Positions 13,601-28,600 of a stretch of DNA of 64,000 bases are shown piece after piece; the first letter of the stretch is position 1; every line of letters starts with the position of its first letter. Position numbers and translations under genes: made by a program. Source of the stretch: Pyxicephalus adspersus (taxonomy: Eukaryota > Chordata > Amphibia > Anura > Pyxicephalidae); NCBI RefSeq assembly GCF_032062135.1, contig NC_092863.1, forward strand, positions 12,834,491 through 12,898,490, in the 5' to 3' direction. The notes below the pieces were generated by a model, which was not told the origin of the DNA, did no database searches, and saw nothing but the letters and a program-made list of their open reading frames with translations.

Positions 13601-16600
13601 ATGACAAGTGAGTTAAATGTGCCCATTTGGGATATTGACCATATTAAAAATAAAACAGAGAAAGGTCAAGAACACTTATCTGCAAACCTTCCTCTAGGTA
13701 GTTTATTCCCAGTAAAAACAAGATGATCAGTATAGCAGCAAAGCAATTAACATTCTTACAAAAAGTGGTCATTAATGGTAGCCATTACAGATTTGCTTTA
13801 TTATAGCAAATATTTCATAAGTAAAATGTGAAAAAATAAAATTTGGCTCTATGGTAAGATTAGTTGGCCTGTTGATGAAGAGTTATGGGAAGAAGTCCAG
13901 GAACTCCCCTGGCTGTATCCCCAGCAGTGAACATTCTCAACTGTATTTAATTCACCAAGAATATATTTCTTCCACAACGCTACACAGAGCTGGCCTGCCA
14001 GACTCACCCTTATGTTCCAGATGCCACACTTTGGGAACTGCCTTCTGACATTTAATATGGGATTGCCACAGAATAGCTACATTTGGGAGAATGCTTCTCC
14101 TCAAATTAGACTTTCATATGCTTTGGTTATGTTTGGAGGCTACAGAACCCAATAAATCACAATTAATATAAGTAAAACATTCTGGGAAATCTTCTAATGG
14201 GGACACCTGTTCCAAGGACAACTTTCTAGATGGGAACTCCCAGCTGAACTAATGGTATTCTGTTTAAGTTTGATCCAAGTCCACTGACAAAGTTAATTTT
14301 CATTTTTTTTATCACATTTCATTATTATCTCCTTTCTGTAGTTTTGTTGTGATTTTCTATTGCTACTTATTATTCCAATACATTCATAGTGTTAAAACAT
14401 ATATTTTTTTTTTTAGACCCAGAACCATTCCTGGTGTATAGTCCTGATGTTGAAGGATGTCTGGAAGCTCAGGAAGGCACAGTTCAAATAACAAGGCCGT
14501 GTGTCTCCAGCTCACCTGCACAGCAATGGATATGGGTGTCCCGACGCCGGCTGTTTAATCTGGGCACTCTAAGGTGTCTGTTGGTCCCATCTGCATCCAA
14601 CAGCACATCCACTGCTATCTCTACCTATCAATGTGATGAGAACTTTTACTTTATCCGCCGCTGTGAGACTTTGTTGGAGCAGCTGACCGCTGCACTACTC
14701 CCAAGAACCTCCAATGCCACTGGATTGCAGCAACCACCTGCCAAAACATCTGGACAATGGTTGATATTTGGAACAGATAAAAGTGTTTGTTCTGCTGTGT
14801 TTCAGGGTGAGGATGGCCTAATACAAAAATGTCTCAAAACCAGTGTTAAATTAAGTGGGGTAAAAAAAGAAAAAAAGAAACTTGCCTTATACCCTAACTT
14901 TTTGGTCACTACTTGTAGTGGAGGTTGATACCACTGGGCCTTCCAGAGAGAAACCATAATCTTAGAAGATGTGGGTTCTTCTGATTTAGATTCCTTTACA
15001 GGGCCCAGTAAGTTCACTCTCACCGAAATTTCTTATAAACCAGGATGGCAAATAGTTGTATTATTTCTAATTGTGTTTCTTTTCACCAAGAGGTCTATGT
15101 AAAAGGAAGAGTAAATAGAACTATATCCTGTTACCCTGCCATTACTTGTGAACCCTGACCCGTCCAATTGTGTTTGGGCAACAAAGCCTTACACAGTATT
15201 CTCTCCAATTAAGATAAGGGAGCTATGTGATTGTAGGAAAGCTGGTCAAGCAACCTGTGAACTATCTCCTGAAATCATGAAGTGCTCTAAGCTCATGCTT
15301 GGCCTTGGGACTCCTGTCTATTTTACCAAAGCAATTCTCATTGAGGTCAGTTTGCACTAGATGACAACCAAATCACTTCTTTATACTTGAACCCTTTAGT
15401 GTTCCTTATTGGATAGGGTGGGATGTTACAAAAAGAATATTCACTGTGGGTCAGATCAGTCCATTCTATAGTAATTGTTACTTTTACATGTTTGTAACAT
15501 TTTTACTGTTACATGTTTGGTTTATTTAATGCAAATGAAACACACCCTTCAAATTGCTGCTGCCAATAGATATGTGTAATACTCTGTAGCGGTTAGTTGG
15601 ATTTAGGGCATGGTTGAAACGTTTGCCGAGTCGTAATTTACCTATTTTTCAGGACTCAATTTATAAAGCAGTGAATCTGACATTCTCTCATATATTCCCT
15701 GCTAGGAATCTTCCAGACCAATGTGTTTCAATGGCAGTCATTTATTTCTAACAGGGAATGTATGATGGAAAGTCAGATTCCCGGTTTTATAATAGGGAGC
15801 TCTAAATGTTTTATTTAATAAATTAAGCTTTTGGCTGTGAGCACATTTAGCCTATCAAAATAAATATATTATACACAGAAATAGGGTTTTTGAAATAGTA
15901 CCACAGTAAAGTACAAATACCTCTTTCCTCACATTTTAAGGTCTATGGTCAATTTTTCCGGTCTAAACATCACAAGAGATTTTTGTTATTGCATAGTAGT
16001 CTCCTTCTAATCTCCTTTGAGAAAGTAATTAGGTCACTGGGTTATCTTCATCCTACCCAGCCTTATTCAGAGAAAAGAATAAAGCAGCAGATGAAACTTT
16101 TCAGATCTCCCGAGAGACTTTTCTAATGACATTGTTTCCAAAGATAATCCCTTTAGTGTTATCACGGAACCAATTGCCAACAAAACATATTGAAACAATT
16201 CATTTTCCATGACCATGTCACTGCACATACCATATTAACCACTTTTTGGCAAAGACCATGTCAGCACCGTACATTTGTTTTCAACATTTAAGCAGGGAAG
16301 TTTGACATTGTCATTTTCAGCACAGATATTATGTATTCAAACACATTTATTATTATGATAGAATATGTAACTGGCACAAATAAGTATACCACACACGATG
16401 TTGGGTAACAGAAGAATTTTCCAAACACTTTGGTTAGCTGGCTCTTACCCCTGTCCACTCAGCACTGTTATTCCATTTTGCATGGTTACTGACGAATTCA
16501 ATTACATGCAGATTAAGTGCTTTACTGGCAACATGTCCCCCATAAGAAGACAGAATGCTGGTTTTATGCTATCCTGGTATTTCATATTATTTAATAAACA

Positions 16601-19600
16601 ACACCTGCAAAGTACAGTTGCAAAGATAAATGTTAGCTCTATTATAGCCCTGTAAGATAAGTGGTATAAGACCAATGATGAAATTTAACTAGTATTTAAA
16701 GCAGCTCACCAATGACCTCCTAAAATTGCAATATTCATTGTGGTTAGATGTACAGACTTACCCTTTTGTAAGGGTTTGTTTGCTGTATTATTTAATAGGG
16801 TATATTCCAGTATCCTTTATTAACTTTTTACTGCCTTTTTCTGTGCAGATATTTACACTATACAAGGAAACTCCAATGGGCGCCCCTGTGCTATACCTTT
16901 CAAGTATGACAACCAGTGGTTCTATTCCTGCACAAGCACGGGGCGAGAGGATGGCCATCTTTGGTGTGCAACCACTGTTGACTATGGCAAAGATGAAAAG
17001 TGGGGTTTCTGCCCTGTAAAAAGTAAGAAGAGTTGTATATGCAGATTAGCATCACATTGTTAGTTAACAGGTCTCTCCGTGTCAATCTGTAAATGGGATG
17101 TAATTGATTTACCCTTGTTTGTAATTTATAAGTTCTTTGTTAAACTTTTTTTGTTTCATAAAAATGTATTGAAATTAATAGTATGTGGGAATTACTAGTA
17201 ATTTTAATTACAGAACCGAGTATGTATTAGAATAGTACCAAAAAAGCCTCATTTATACTTAACAAAACCAATTTAAGCATATATTTAAGATAACTGGTTA
17301 GCATATGTTTACGACATCTATAAGAAGTTAGAAAATAACAAGCATTTTTAATTCTTACAGTGGCAAGCAGCTTGTTAAGTGGGCCATAAACATTCTTCTC
17401 AAAATGGCTTCATTCTATTTTTCCCATTATTATGTTTTAGGTGCAGACTGTGAGACTTTCTGGGACAAGGATCCACTAACCCACAGCTGCTACCAGTTTA
17501 ATTTCCAGTCGGCACTGTCATGGGGTGAGGCTTGGACCAGTTGCCTTCAGCAAGATGCCAACCTCCTCAGCATCAATGAGATACATGAACAGACATACAT
17601 AAATGGTAAGGTCAATAAATGAAACATTTTGAAAGCTCAAACCTGGTAAAAGTTTTATCATTCTAAAAAAAGCCATGGCTACCAAACAGAAATCATACCT
17701 CACTTGACCCTAACCAACTGAAATCAGACGGTGCCAAACTTTCCCATGGATTTTTTATACATCATGTGACTTTAGCTCACTGGGTTAGTTTAACATGCTA
17801 TTGATTAATGGGTATGACATATATCACTTATATTTTTTTCTTCATTTTCTCATAGGGCTTCTGACTGGGTATAGCTCAACCTTATGGATTGGACTAAATG
17901 ATCTTAATGTTAATGGTGGCTGGCAGTGGTCAGATGGCTCTCCATTAAAATACCTGAACTGGGAAAATGGTATGTAAAGAATAGATTATGCATGGAATTT
18001 ATTTTTATTTGTTCATTTACAGAGGACCAACATTGACTCTGCACAGATTACACAGACCATTCACCTCTCTTTTGGAGGAGCTTAAAGACATAACGTTACC
18101 CCCATACTTCTAAAAGACACATATTAGGAAGGACTTTGTGTAGGAATTCTACTAGAACCAAGTTATTCTACTGGTACGTTGAGGGGAAAAAAGAATCTGA
18201 AGAACACACAAGCATGAAAAAAAAAAAAACTTAAAGTTCCAGCCTCATGGGAAATTGTTACCACACTCGAGGCTGTGTTCCCAGCAGCTCAAAAAAGTGG
18301 ATTATAGTCCCATATCTCATCTGTCTCTATGCACATTTAGGCTGGCTAAAAATTCCAGTAAGAGACAGACAACTTAAAATGATTAGGCAGAAAAAAGGAT
18401 CCACAAATAAGAAAATAAACCATGCAATATTTGTGCTGGGCAGGAACATACAAAAGGATCAAAGTGGCTAGTAGTAATAATTTACTGCTGGCTTACTACC
18501 GGTAGTTAACTTGTGCAAGTTTTCAATGCAGGTCTCACATGGGTTTATCACAATGCCAAAACCAATACTGTGTTACTTGGCATACTTTGAAAAGACATAC
18601 AACCTTTGAAATATAAGTCACATGCATGAAATGCCTTGACATTCTGCTTTCATTTCCATTACTTATTGCATTCAGTGTATGCAAATATAATTCCAGTAGC
18701 ATGTAAACATTGTTAGCGAATTTATGAAGGTCCAGCACTCTCAAGAATTCAAAAAACATATGCTTGATGGGCAGCAAATACTGTATATATTTCTACAGTT
18801 AGACAGGTAAACATAAAAATAATGCAACCAAAAGTTAAATAATAATGTATGTTGTCAACATTAAAAAGACACCTCTATTTCCTATATTATATCAGAAAAT
18901 ATAACGATGTACCATTGCCTGACTGAATACCTATCTATATCCTCCATTTTCCGTTGCTCTTACGCTCCACTTTTTCCATTATGTCCTAGATCAGCCAGGC
19001 AACTCAGAAGAAGAAAATTGTGCAGTAATTCGGACAGAGTCTTTGGGTGCCTGGCAGAACCGTAACTGCTATAATGCCCTACCCTACGTATGTAAGAAAA
19101 GCTCCAAAAAAAGTCTTCCTCCTGTAGGTAAGTATGTAGCACATTCTCAGAACATTATCTGCTCATCGCCATAACATAGGTAGGGGGTATTCTGTTTAGG
19201 CTGGTTGACAATAATTTGGATTTCAGTACAAAAGTGGCACTGTGTTGTCAGCTTTCTATGGGATATTAGGAACATACTGGGTCTCCAGCAAGTTATATCA
19301 AAATAAAAACTTGTAATTAAGTTATATTTCTACAGAATTAAAACAATGGGGTGAAACATGCATATATTGCAGAAATTAAATATGCATTTGTTTAATTTGA
19401 CCAGATATGCTCAGCAAGAAAGGCATATTTCTTTTATTGACGTGTGTAACTGATGACAAATGTCAGTAGCCGTGGCTGTACATTCTTGCCTAATCAGATA
19501 GGAAGTAGGCAATAGGGTCATTAACTCTACTATGCTGGCCTGTTTTAAATACTCAGGTTGATTAATAATTAATATAGAACCTAATTGGTCAAAAACCCAT

Positions 19601-22600
19601 TCTTCAAATTTGTTAAATGTTGGGCCATAATTAACTTTATCCACTAAAAATACTCTTAAAAATACCTAGACCCTCTTTAAATACACCTTTGGCTACACGC
19701 AGATGATTTTATTAAACTTCTTACATTTTGTTTTCTACTGTTCTCAACAGAACCCATAGAACCAGATATCATTGTACAGTGTGATCCTGGATGGCAGAGT
19801 TACGGCACTAACTGCTACCGTCTAAACAATGAGAAGAAGAGCTGGCAGGATGCTATGAAGGCGTGTTTACGGGGCGAGGGAAACCTAGCGAGTGTTCATA
19901 GTCTGCTGGAGCTAGAATTCATTACTAAGCAGATTAAACAAGGTGAGATTAGGAGTTATTCTTATCATATGAAAAAATTGAATGAATCTTGGGCCACATG
20001 TGTCTTTACACTAAGAAACAGTAACAAGACCTCCAATGGTATTTGCAGCATACTTTGGTCACAAAACACTGCATGGTTACAATGTATAGTTTTGTGAAAG
20101 AATGTATGAAGTAAGAAGTATGAAACTACAGAACCAATGGCATATGTTACAACTGTGCCTGTCCAATGATTCACTGCTGTAGTAGATGAGAGACTGTTTC
20201 TCAATCAGATGACCCAGTTCTTATATTACTCTTTGCCAGAAATAGCCAGTTCTCTCCTAACTATTGTGATGTGGTGGGGTGAATCATGTATTACTACATT
20301 TAACAGGAGATAGCATTTGCATATGTGAAAGATTTTAGAATCCCCTTAGGACACAAACAAGTTCCTGTGTAATCAATTCAGCAGATTGTCAAACACAAAC
20401 AGTCTGGAAAGACTAGCTTCAGCCTCACTGGGGTTCTTTCAGTCATCTGTTCTTTACATTGGAGAATCCCTGACTCTGCATTCTGTAGAATTTTAGAGAC
20501 AGCGGCCAGCCTGGGGGCGAGGAGCAACATTTTTATAAAGCATTATGCTACCTATAGAAATGTCTCAGCTTTTCAGAAAGTAGACATATACAAACTGTAA
20601 TGCTTTAATCTTCTTCAAAAACACAATAAAAAAATGCCCCAATAAAGGAAAACTGGACTAGTTTCATATGCAATGTTTCTCAATTACCCAGTTTAATTTT
20701 GAATAACAAAGAGATTCAAGAAGCTGTTTGCAGTGTCCATGGGTAGGACCAAAGTTTCTTATTAAATCTGTGGTGTAAATGGTTCTATGGTGTACATCCT
20801 TCTTAGCAGCTACCCCAGGTGGAACAGTTACCCTGGGAACGTTTAGCCTGCCCAAGACATTTATTGCAGTCTGCTTAGCTATTTCCTAACCTTAACATAG
20901 ATTTCATAAACACCAAAAAGGTTGTTGCGATCTTTGCAGAATATTTACTTTATATTCCTCTAGATGTGGAAGAGTTGTGGATTGGTCTCAATGACATCAA
21001 GCGTCAAATGAGCTTTGAATGGACTGATGGCACTGCAGTTACCTTTACATCTTGGCATCCCTTTGAACCCAACAACTTTAGGGACAGCATGGAGGATTGT
21101 GTAACTATCTGGGGGCCGGTAAGTCATGAACTATTAGTTTTTATTTGACTGGTTAGACCTAAGCACAATGACATCTAATTAATGTATATGGTTTATAACT
21201 GTGGCAGTTAATTTTCTATAAAATGGATATTAAGATTTACCACAACTTCTCTCATAAACGCATTTATTTAGGTCCAAAGTTTCTTAAAAGGTCAGTTTTC
21301 CGAAAAATGATATATAACTTATAGGTAGAGCCTGGTGAGTTCCAGTCTTATTCCAGCATTTTCGGTACTTCAACTGTAAGATCTCCCTTGGACGATTAAT
21401 GAATATTTTAGATGTTCCCACCAACCTTTGCTTGTTCCAGATAGTCCTTTTACATTTTCAATAAAGTAAAATAAATGAACAGGAACAGCACAGAGATTTC
21501 ATCGATTTGGTCACCAAAATAAACTATGTTTTACTTACTACACATTTTTGCCATTTGTTATAGATGCTTCCAATGCTAATAGTTAGTTTGCTAACTCAGA
21601 TACAACTTCACATTAAAAAAATTCTCCTTGGCTGCCATGCTGATTCAATGCCTTCAGTATGTTATGCTGATGTATTGGAACAGCATGGCAGCCAAGAATC
21701 TGCTTTTTGCCTGGTTCGGATAGCTGACTTTTCTTTTACCTAACTTAAATAAAAAATAAACATGTACTATAATTCCAAAAATGTAGATATCCTTTAAAAA
21801 AGCTCACACACAAATCTTCCAATACAGAGGAGTTACGGATAAAGGCATGCGTTTTAGAGTATTGTCTGTTAATTGAATATCTTTCCTATAGGAGGGGAAA
21901 TGGAATGACAGTCCATGCAACCAGACCTTGCCATCAATATGTAAAAAACCTGGAATAGTCACACAAGGGACTTCTGAAGACAATCATGGGTGCCAAAAGG
22001 TAGGGTATGCTGGGATCTGTAGTTCCCTTATAAATATTAACGTATAACTTAGCAGATTTAATAAAAGATGGCCTTTTACTTACAATGCCACATTTTCATG
22101 CTTGACTAAAGTGTACCTTTAAGGGATGGTCTCATAGTAGATTGTGGGTGGATAAGCGGCAAGTGTATGTTCCTTATTAAGACTCTGGTGGGTGAAGGTG
22201 TTTATAGTCATTGGCACGGTGCTTTAGTGATGAACTTGCTTGACACTGCACATTACGTTACAGTGTTCAGTGTTCAGTCAATCAACCAACACATTGTTAA
22301 TGAGTATTGACATTGGCATCTTAAATAAGGAACAGTTGTATCTCTGGAAGGCACCCTCATGCTTTGTGCCCAAAAGTGCTAAGTACAGAATAAGTTAGTG
22401 AGCTGCGGACTTAGTGGAAAATTCCTGTGAGAATCATTACTAATGTTTTTTTTTTTTCTGTCCATGTTCTCCAATTCTCCATATTACCTAAACAGCACAT
22501 CTGGTTTATTTCCCCCAAAACAATTATGTTCGTATCCAACATCCATCCACCCACCCAGTAAATTACTTGTGTGCTTTATTAATGAGCTTTTAAGATTAAA

Positions 22601-25600
22601 TTAGGACACAATCAGACAGAAAATGAATGCTTGTTTGTTACGGTAGCAGATCATACATTAAAACAAGTTTAATAGTCAAAATGTACCTCTGGCACAGTTG
22701 TGTTGAGTAGACAGTTGTCACCATCTAGTGGAAATCACTGGCAGGACACAATGGACTGAAAGAACAATATATTTTTATTATCCCCTTATGTCTGCCAAAA
22801 AGCAGATTACTTCTTATATTTTATTTTGGTAACATTATATACCAAATAGTTTGAACAATATTTCCAATTTTCCTAGGGCTGGAGTTGGCACAGTCCCTCT
22901 TGCTACTGGTTAAGTGATGACCAGGTGACGTACAATGAAGCCATCAAGTCATGCTCAGACCGTAAAGCCAGACTGATCACTGTGCAGAACAGGTGGGTGT
23001 ACTAAAGTGTAGATATTGACTTTTCTGTGATGTGAATGACTTTTCCATCTAGTAGTAAAAGAATTTAGTAAAGCTACAAAGTAAAGTACACATTCTTGGT
23101 AAGGTCTGCCTAAATCAGGTCAGAAAAGTCAGTCTGGTAACTTGCATTTTTAGAAGACAACAATGCCATTCTCCATGCTTTGACAGTTCAGGTTTTCTTT
23201 ATTATCTATAATCTAATATGTAAAAGATTGAAGATCAAAAAAAATGTAATATATTAATAAGCTAAAAGTTGTATGGTGAAACTTAATTTTTTTGTACAGC
23301 TTACCAGTGATATTTACCTTTATAAAACTCATCATTAACCTCTAATACCTTGTTCCAAGGGTCTAGAAAGTACACGGAAAGAACAAATATAGCAGATTGT
23401 GCACATTTCTGTACAATAATTGTTGAATAAATTGCTACTTGTGTTAGACTCAATATTTAAAAATTTTGTGTGAGGCACTGAACATCAAATAACTGAAAGC
23501 TTCTTGGTTCCTAATTCTGGCCTCCTTTTACTTGCTTCTGGGTATTATGTACATGCTGTTCTGACATTAATTTTGTGTTCCTTTATTATGTTTACTTGTT
23601 CTCTTTTTTTGTATTTCAATAATTTTATTAAAATTTTCAGAACATAACATTAACACAAAAAAAACATAGACAAGAACCAATGAAAACCAAAATATGGTCA
23701 GTATAAATGCCAACAAACAGAGCCTTACAAGCAGCACTTGTGATAAACAAACCCTGTTATCCTCCCTTACCTGGAGCAATATGTGAGACCAAAAAAGAGA
23801 AAGAAAAAAAAAAAGAAGAAGAGTCATAAAAAAAAAGGCTCTATTCCGGGCAGGGTTGCAACTGGGAAGTACAAGATTGCTTCCCGCACTCTGACCATAA
23901 CGCTTAACATATAATGGACATGGGGGGGACACAGAAGGAGGAGGGGGAGGGGAACCAAAAAAATAGGGTAAATACAACAGGGGAGTGGGAAAGAGAGGGT
24001 AGAGGAAGTAGTAGAGGAACTTAATTAAAACCCATGTTCCAAAATGAATTCCCTGGACCAAAAACTATAATCAATTGAAGGAAATCCATGGTTCCCAGAC
24101 ATCCTCAAATTTATCTAGGGAATTCTTTAAAGTGTGAGTGAGTCTGTCATTCACCATGATCCAGTTCAACTTGGATACTATGGGGTCTAAGGGAATCGTG
24201 GGGGAGTTCCATGCTTTAGCTAACACAATTCTACTCGCCACTAGTAACAATCTAATCAATTTCTGAGTGGGTTTCGGCAAGGTTGTGTCAAGCTTGCTAA
24301 ATAATCATGGAGCCCTGGTCTCTGCATCCTCGAAAACACAAAGGAGAAACTGAAAGGAACATCCTTGCCAATCTAGCCGGCGTGAGATACCATCTAAGAG
24401 CCACTTTGTAATTAGCCTCCACCACCGCAGAGTTGAGAGATATTTTAGAAAGGGCGAAAATCATGTCCTGCCATTCCTCCAAGTCCCACGTGATACCCTA
24501 TTCACCCTCCCATTCCCTCATATATCTCAGTTTTCTATTCTGGTCAATTAGAACCGAGTAGACAACAGAGATTTGCCCCTTTGTGTTGGCTATGGAGGAA
24601 CAAGTGCTTTCAAAGGGCGAGGAGCACATGGGCCTTGGAGCGTCTCTGATTATCCGGTTGATAAAGGAATACAATTGTCTATAATGAAAATATTCTGTGG
24701 CAGGAATGTCAAATTGAGTAGATAAGTGTTCCCATGTAAATACTGCTCGTACATCTATCATGTCTTTAATTTGTCTAAAGCCTTTAGAGATCCACCAATG
24801 AAAATTCGCTGGGTTTAGTCCCGGCGGGAAGTCCGGATTAAGCCATAGAGGGGTCAAAGGTTTATGAAGAGAGGAAAGCTTTGGGTGGTGACTAAATTTG
24901 TCCCATATCTGGATAGAGTGAGATAGGGCCGGGCACTTTACATGACCTCTAGTGTTTTTTCTCCGCCACATGAGGGAATCTATGGAACCCAAAAACAATC
25001 CTGGTTCTCAATCTCCACCCATTGGGGTCTAGCACCCTGCAAAGAACTCAATGAGAACTGTGCCACTTGCACAGCTACATAGTAGTATTTCAGATGTGGG
25101 GCTCCCAGCCCTCCCATGCGCTTAGGGGCTAACAACGTATCTTTATGAAATCTGGCTTTCTTCCCCGCCCAAATAAATTGCAGTAATCTAGATTGAAGAA
25201 GTGCAATCTCTTTCATAGGCACCTGTATCGGGAGCGTACAAAATAAATAGAGCAATCTAGGCAGTAGATTCATTTTAACGGCCGCAATCCTTCCCAGCCA
25301 CGATGGTGGAGACAAAGACCACCTCTGGATGTCCGCATATACTTTCTTAAGCAGTGGGCCATAATTACACCTGTAAAGACTATTGTAGGCAGGGGTCAGC
25401 TGGATACCCAAATATTGGATGGAGTCTTTATGCCAGATAAAGTCAAAATTCCCCTGGAGCACTAACAGCGTCTCAGTAGGGAGATTTATATTAAGAGCCT
25501 GAGACTTGGTTTTATTAACCATCAGACCAGAGCATAATGCAAATTCGTCAAGAATTTTCATTAAGTTCGGCAAGGTCGTAATTGGGGAGGTGATAAACAT

Positions 25601-28600
25601 AAGGATGTCGTCAGCAAAAAGTGCACATTTGTGTTCCGTCTGGCCACATTTAATACCCTGAACATTAGGATCTGCCCGTAATGCTATCGCCAAAGGTTCA
25701 ATTGCTAGGGCAAACAAAAGTGGAGAGAGGGGACAACCCTGCCTCGTCCCCCTCTTAATTTGAATAGCCGATGATAAGAATCCCCCTAGTGATATCCTGG
25801 CTTCAGGCGAATTGTATAGAGCCAAGAGAAGATTAGTAAAGTAAGTACCAAAGCCCATTTTAAGGAGCACCTGAAACAAATATCTCCAAGATATACTGTC
25901 AAATGCTTTTTGGAGGTCAAGGGAAAGCAACATGGCTTGACGTGACGGGCCCCCGTCCCAGTCTGAGTTTACTACCGATATAAGATCAATAGCCCTCCTC
26001 GTTTGGTCTGGTGCCTGCCTATGTAGCATAAAGCCCACCTGGTCCGGATGAACATAAGCTCCCAAAAAGGAGCTCAATTTAAGCGACATAATCTTCGTCA
26101 TAATTTTCAAATCACAATTGATCAGGGATATAGGTCTATAGTTAGCCACTTCCGATTCATCCTTCCTTTAGGGATCACACTAATAAATGCCCTATTGGCA
26201 TCCCCCACCAGGGCGTTCCCCTCCTGTAGATAGTTAAAATATGCCACCATGTGTGGAGCCAGTACAGGACTAAACGTCTTGTAATACAGGTTGGAGAAAC
26301 CATCCGGGCCAGGTGAGCTGCCCACTTTGATAAGACCCATGATCCCCTGCAACTCCTCCACTGTGAAAGGTTTGTCCAAGAACGCCTTATGTTTAGGCTG
26401 TAATTTAGGGAGGTCAAGTTGGTCAAGAAACCTCTCCATTTCCAATGTGCTAATTGAATCAGCAGCTCCATATAAACGACTGTAAAAGTCTTCAAAAGCT
26501 GCGAGAATCTTTTCCGGATTTTGTGATAGCCTACCACCCTTAGTCTTAATTTTAGGAAGAGCATGAGTCTTGGGGTTAAGCTTATTGACCAAAAGACCTC
26601 CCAGTTTGTCACTCCAAAGAAAAAATGACTTTTCTGCTCTAGTAGTTAGTAACAAATTAAGTTCAGTGCGTTTCGCCTCTAGATGGGCTTTAGGACTACG
26701 TGTGGAGTCATTTTATGTTGCAGTTGTAATTTATGATAATCCTGGAGGCTGGTATCTATCAGTTTATTGTGGGCTCGTTTGCGTGTCGCTCCTATTTTAA
26801 TCAACTCACTCCTGATGTAGGCTTTATGAGCCTCCCAGTTTATGGCTGGAGATGTATCATTCGCTACATTAAGCTGAAAGTAGTTGCTCAACAGAGAATC
26901 TATTTCTCCCTTTGCCATGTCATCAGAAATAAAGCTCTCGTTAAATCTCCACCTAAACCCGGGTTGCGGTCTGCTAAAGCCCCTCAGGTATAAGGCCAGG
27001 GGATCATGGTCTGACCACGGAGTCGACAAAATTCGAGCTCCAAGTAAGTTGGGGAGCATATGGGACTGAATGAAGCCATGGTCTATACGTGAGTACTGAT
27101 CATGGGCCGCCGAGAAATAGGTGTAGTCTCTAACCGATGGGTTCATCTCCCGCCAGCCATCTACTAAGTCATACTTTCTCAGCAAAAGTGAGAGGTTGTG
27201 GCTTTTTTTTGGAGGATCCCTATATCTGCCTAGTTTAGATTTATCCAATATATGATCAAAAGCCAGATTGGAGTCCCCCAGCAAAACCAAGGAACCCCTT
27301 ACTTTAGGCCAAATTTCCTCCAAGAGAGCATAAAAAAACCCCACTTGACCCTCATTGGGCGCATTGTAAGATACTACAGTGATCACATGCAACCCAACAT
27401 ACCCAATCACTACTAAAAACCTACCACCCAGATCCCTAAAGACCTCTAGAGGTGAGAAATTCAAACTCTTCCGAAAACACAGGAGAACTCCACATTTCTT
27501 TTTGTCAGAGGTAGCATTATAAAACAGCGGGTAATTTTTAGGAAGATATTTGGGAACCGAATTATTGGAGAAATGGGTTTCCTGTAGGGCTAAAATATCA
27601 ACATTTAGAGAGTTATAGTAGTGGAATGCTTTAGATCGTTTAACAGTAGAGTTAAGACCCTGAACATTATGGGATAACAACGTCAGCTTAGAGGCAATTA
27701 CNNNNNNNNNNNNNNNNNNNNNNNNNNNNNNNNNNNNNNNNNNNNNNNNNNNNNNNNNNNNNNNNNNNNNNNNNNNNNNNNNNNNNNNNNNNNNNNNNNN
27801 NNNNNNNNNNNNNNNNNNNNNNNNNNNNNNNNNNNNNNNNNNNNNNNNNNNNNNNNNNNNNNNNNNNNNNNNNNNNNNNNNNNNNNNNNNNNNNNNNNNN
27901 NNNNNNNNNNNNNNNNNNNNNNNNNNNNNNNNNNNNNNNNNNNNNNNNNNNNNNNNNNNNNNNNNNNNNNNNNNNNNNNNNNNNNNNNNNNNNNNNNNNN
28001 NNNNNNNNNNNNNNNNNNNNNNNNNNNNNNNNNNNNNNNNNNNNNNNNNNNNNNNNNNNNNNNNNNNNNNNNNNNNNNNNNNNNNNNNNNNNNNNNNNNN
28101 NNNNNNNNNNNNNNNNNNNNNNNNNNNNNNNNNNNNNNNNNNNNNNNNNNNNNNNNNNNNNNNNNNNNNNNNNNNNNNNNNNNNNNNNNNNNNNTCTATA
28201 TCTTTTAATTTTGCATAATGCAAATTATATTTATGACATGATCAAATGTCCTCAAATGGTGTATACAGCATACTAATGAAAAAATTAATATTAAATATGA
28301 GCTCTGTTACCCCTATTTATTGTTTATCACCATTGTTTCACTCACTCCACCAAACTTGGTCAATAGGATTTTCTCCCTTGAGGAGTCAATGTAATACATA
28401 TCAGCAGTGTCAATCACCTTTGTTGTTGTTTGGTGCTGTATCCAGGGTCAGTCTCCGGCACACTTATTCTCTTTTTTTGTTAACCTATAATTGCCTCCTT
28501 ACTGAATAAATTAATAAAGCATGTTTTTTAAAAACAAAAAGAAAAAAGACATAAGGCGTAACAGAAAGGTGTATTAAATAACAGAAAGGAGAGCTTTACA

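Larger units (their letters stand above)
1605..14416 (+). other. mrc2: MRC2 intron 1 (12.8 kb), repeat-rich
   Basis: No exon is recognised inside. Identified contents are L2-tailed repeats (2941-3080, 6826-6914, 7846-8120, 11740-11850), a TACA microsatellite (4211-4275), a 22-bp duplication (5446-5498), a deleted mariner (10955-11619), a hammerhead-bearing repeat (about 12640-12990), a TA microsatellite (13151-13172) and a LINE relic (13851-14280). I see nothing assignable in 1605-2940, 3081-4210, 4276-6825, 8121-10954 and 11851-12640 apart from A/T runs. Large first introns often hold enhancers, but none can be claimed here. Confidence 0.7.
17023..22876 (+). other. mrc2: MRC2 introns 3-9 (between the listed exons)
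   Basis: The intronic parts of this interval (17023-17440, 17606-17855, 17970-18989, 19128-19750, 19943-20963, 21119-21891, 22000-22876) hold no further coding segments that I can support. The one structured element is the hairpin at 21621-21700 in intron 8. Confidence 0.6.

Noticed and set aside
14807..14928. In-frame extension of the exon 2 frame
   Set aside because: A clear GTGAGG donor at 14807 and phase match with exon 3 show this is intron read-through. The encoded lysine-rich peptide has no counterpart in MRC2.
23567..24061. 164-residue minus-strand frame
   Set aside because: Lies in the 3' UTR of the antisense LINE, is low-complexity and hydrophobic, and is not a protein domain.
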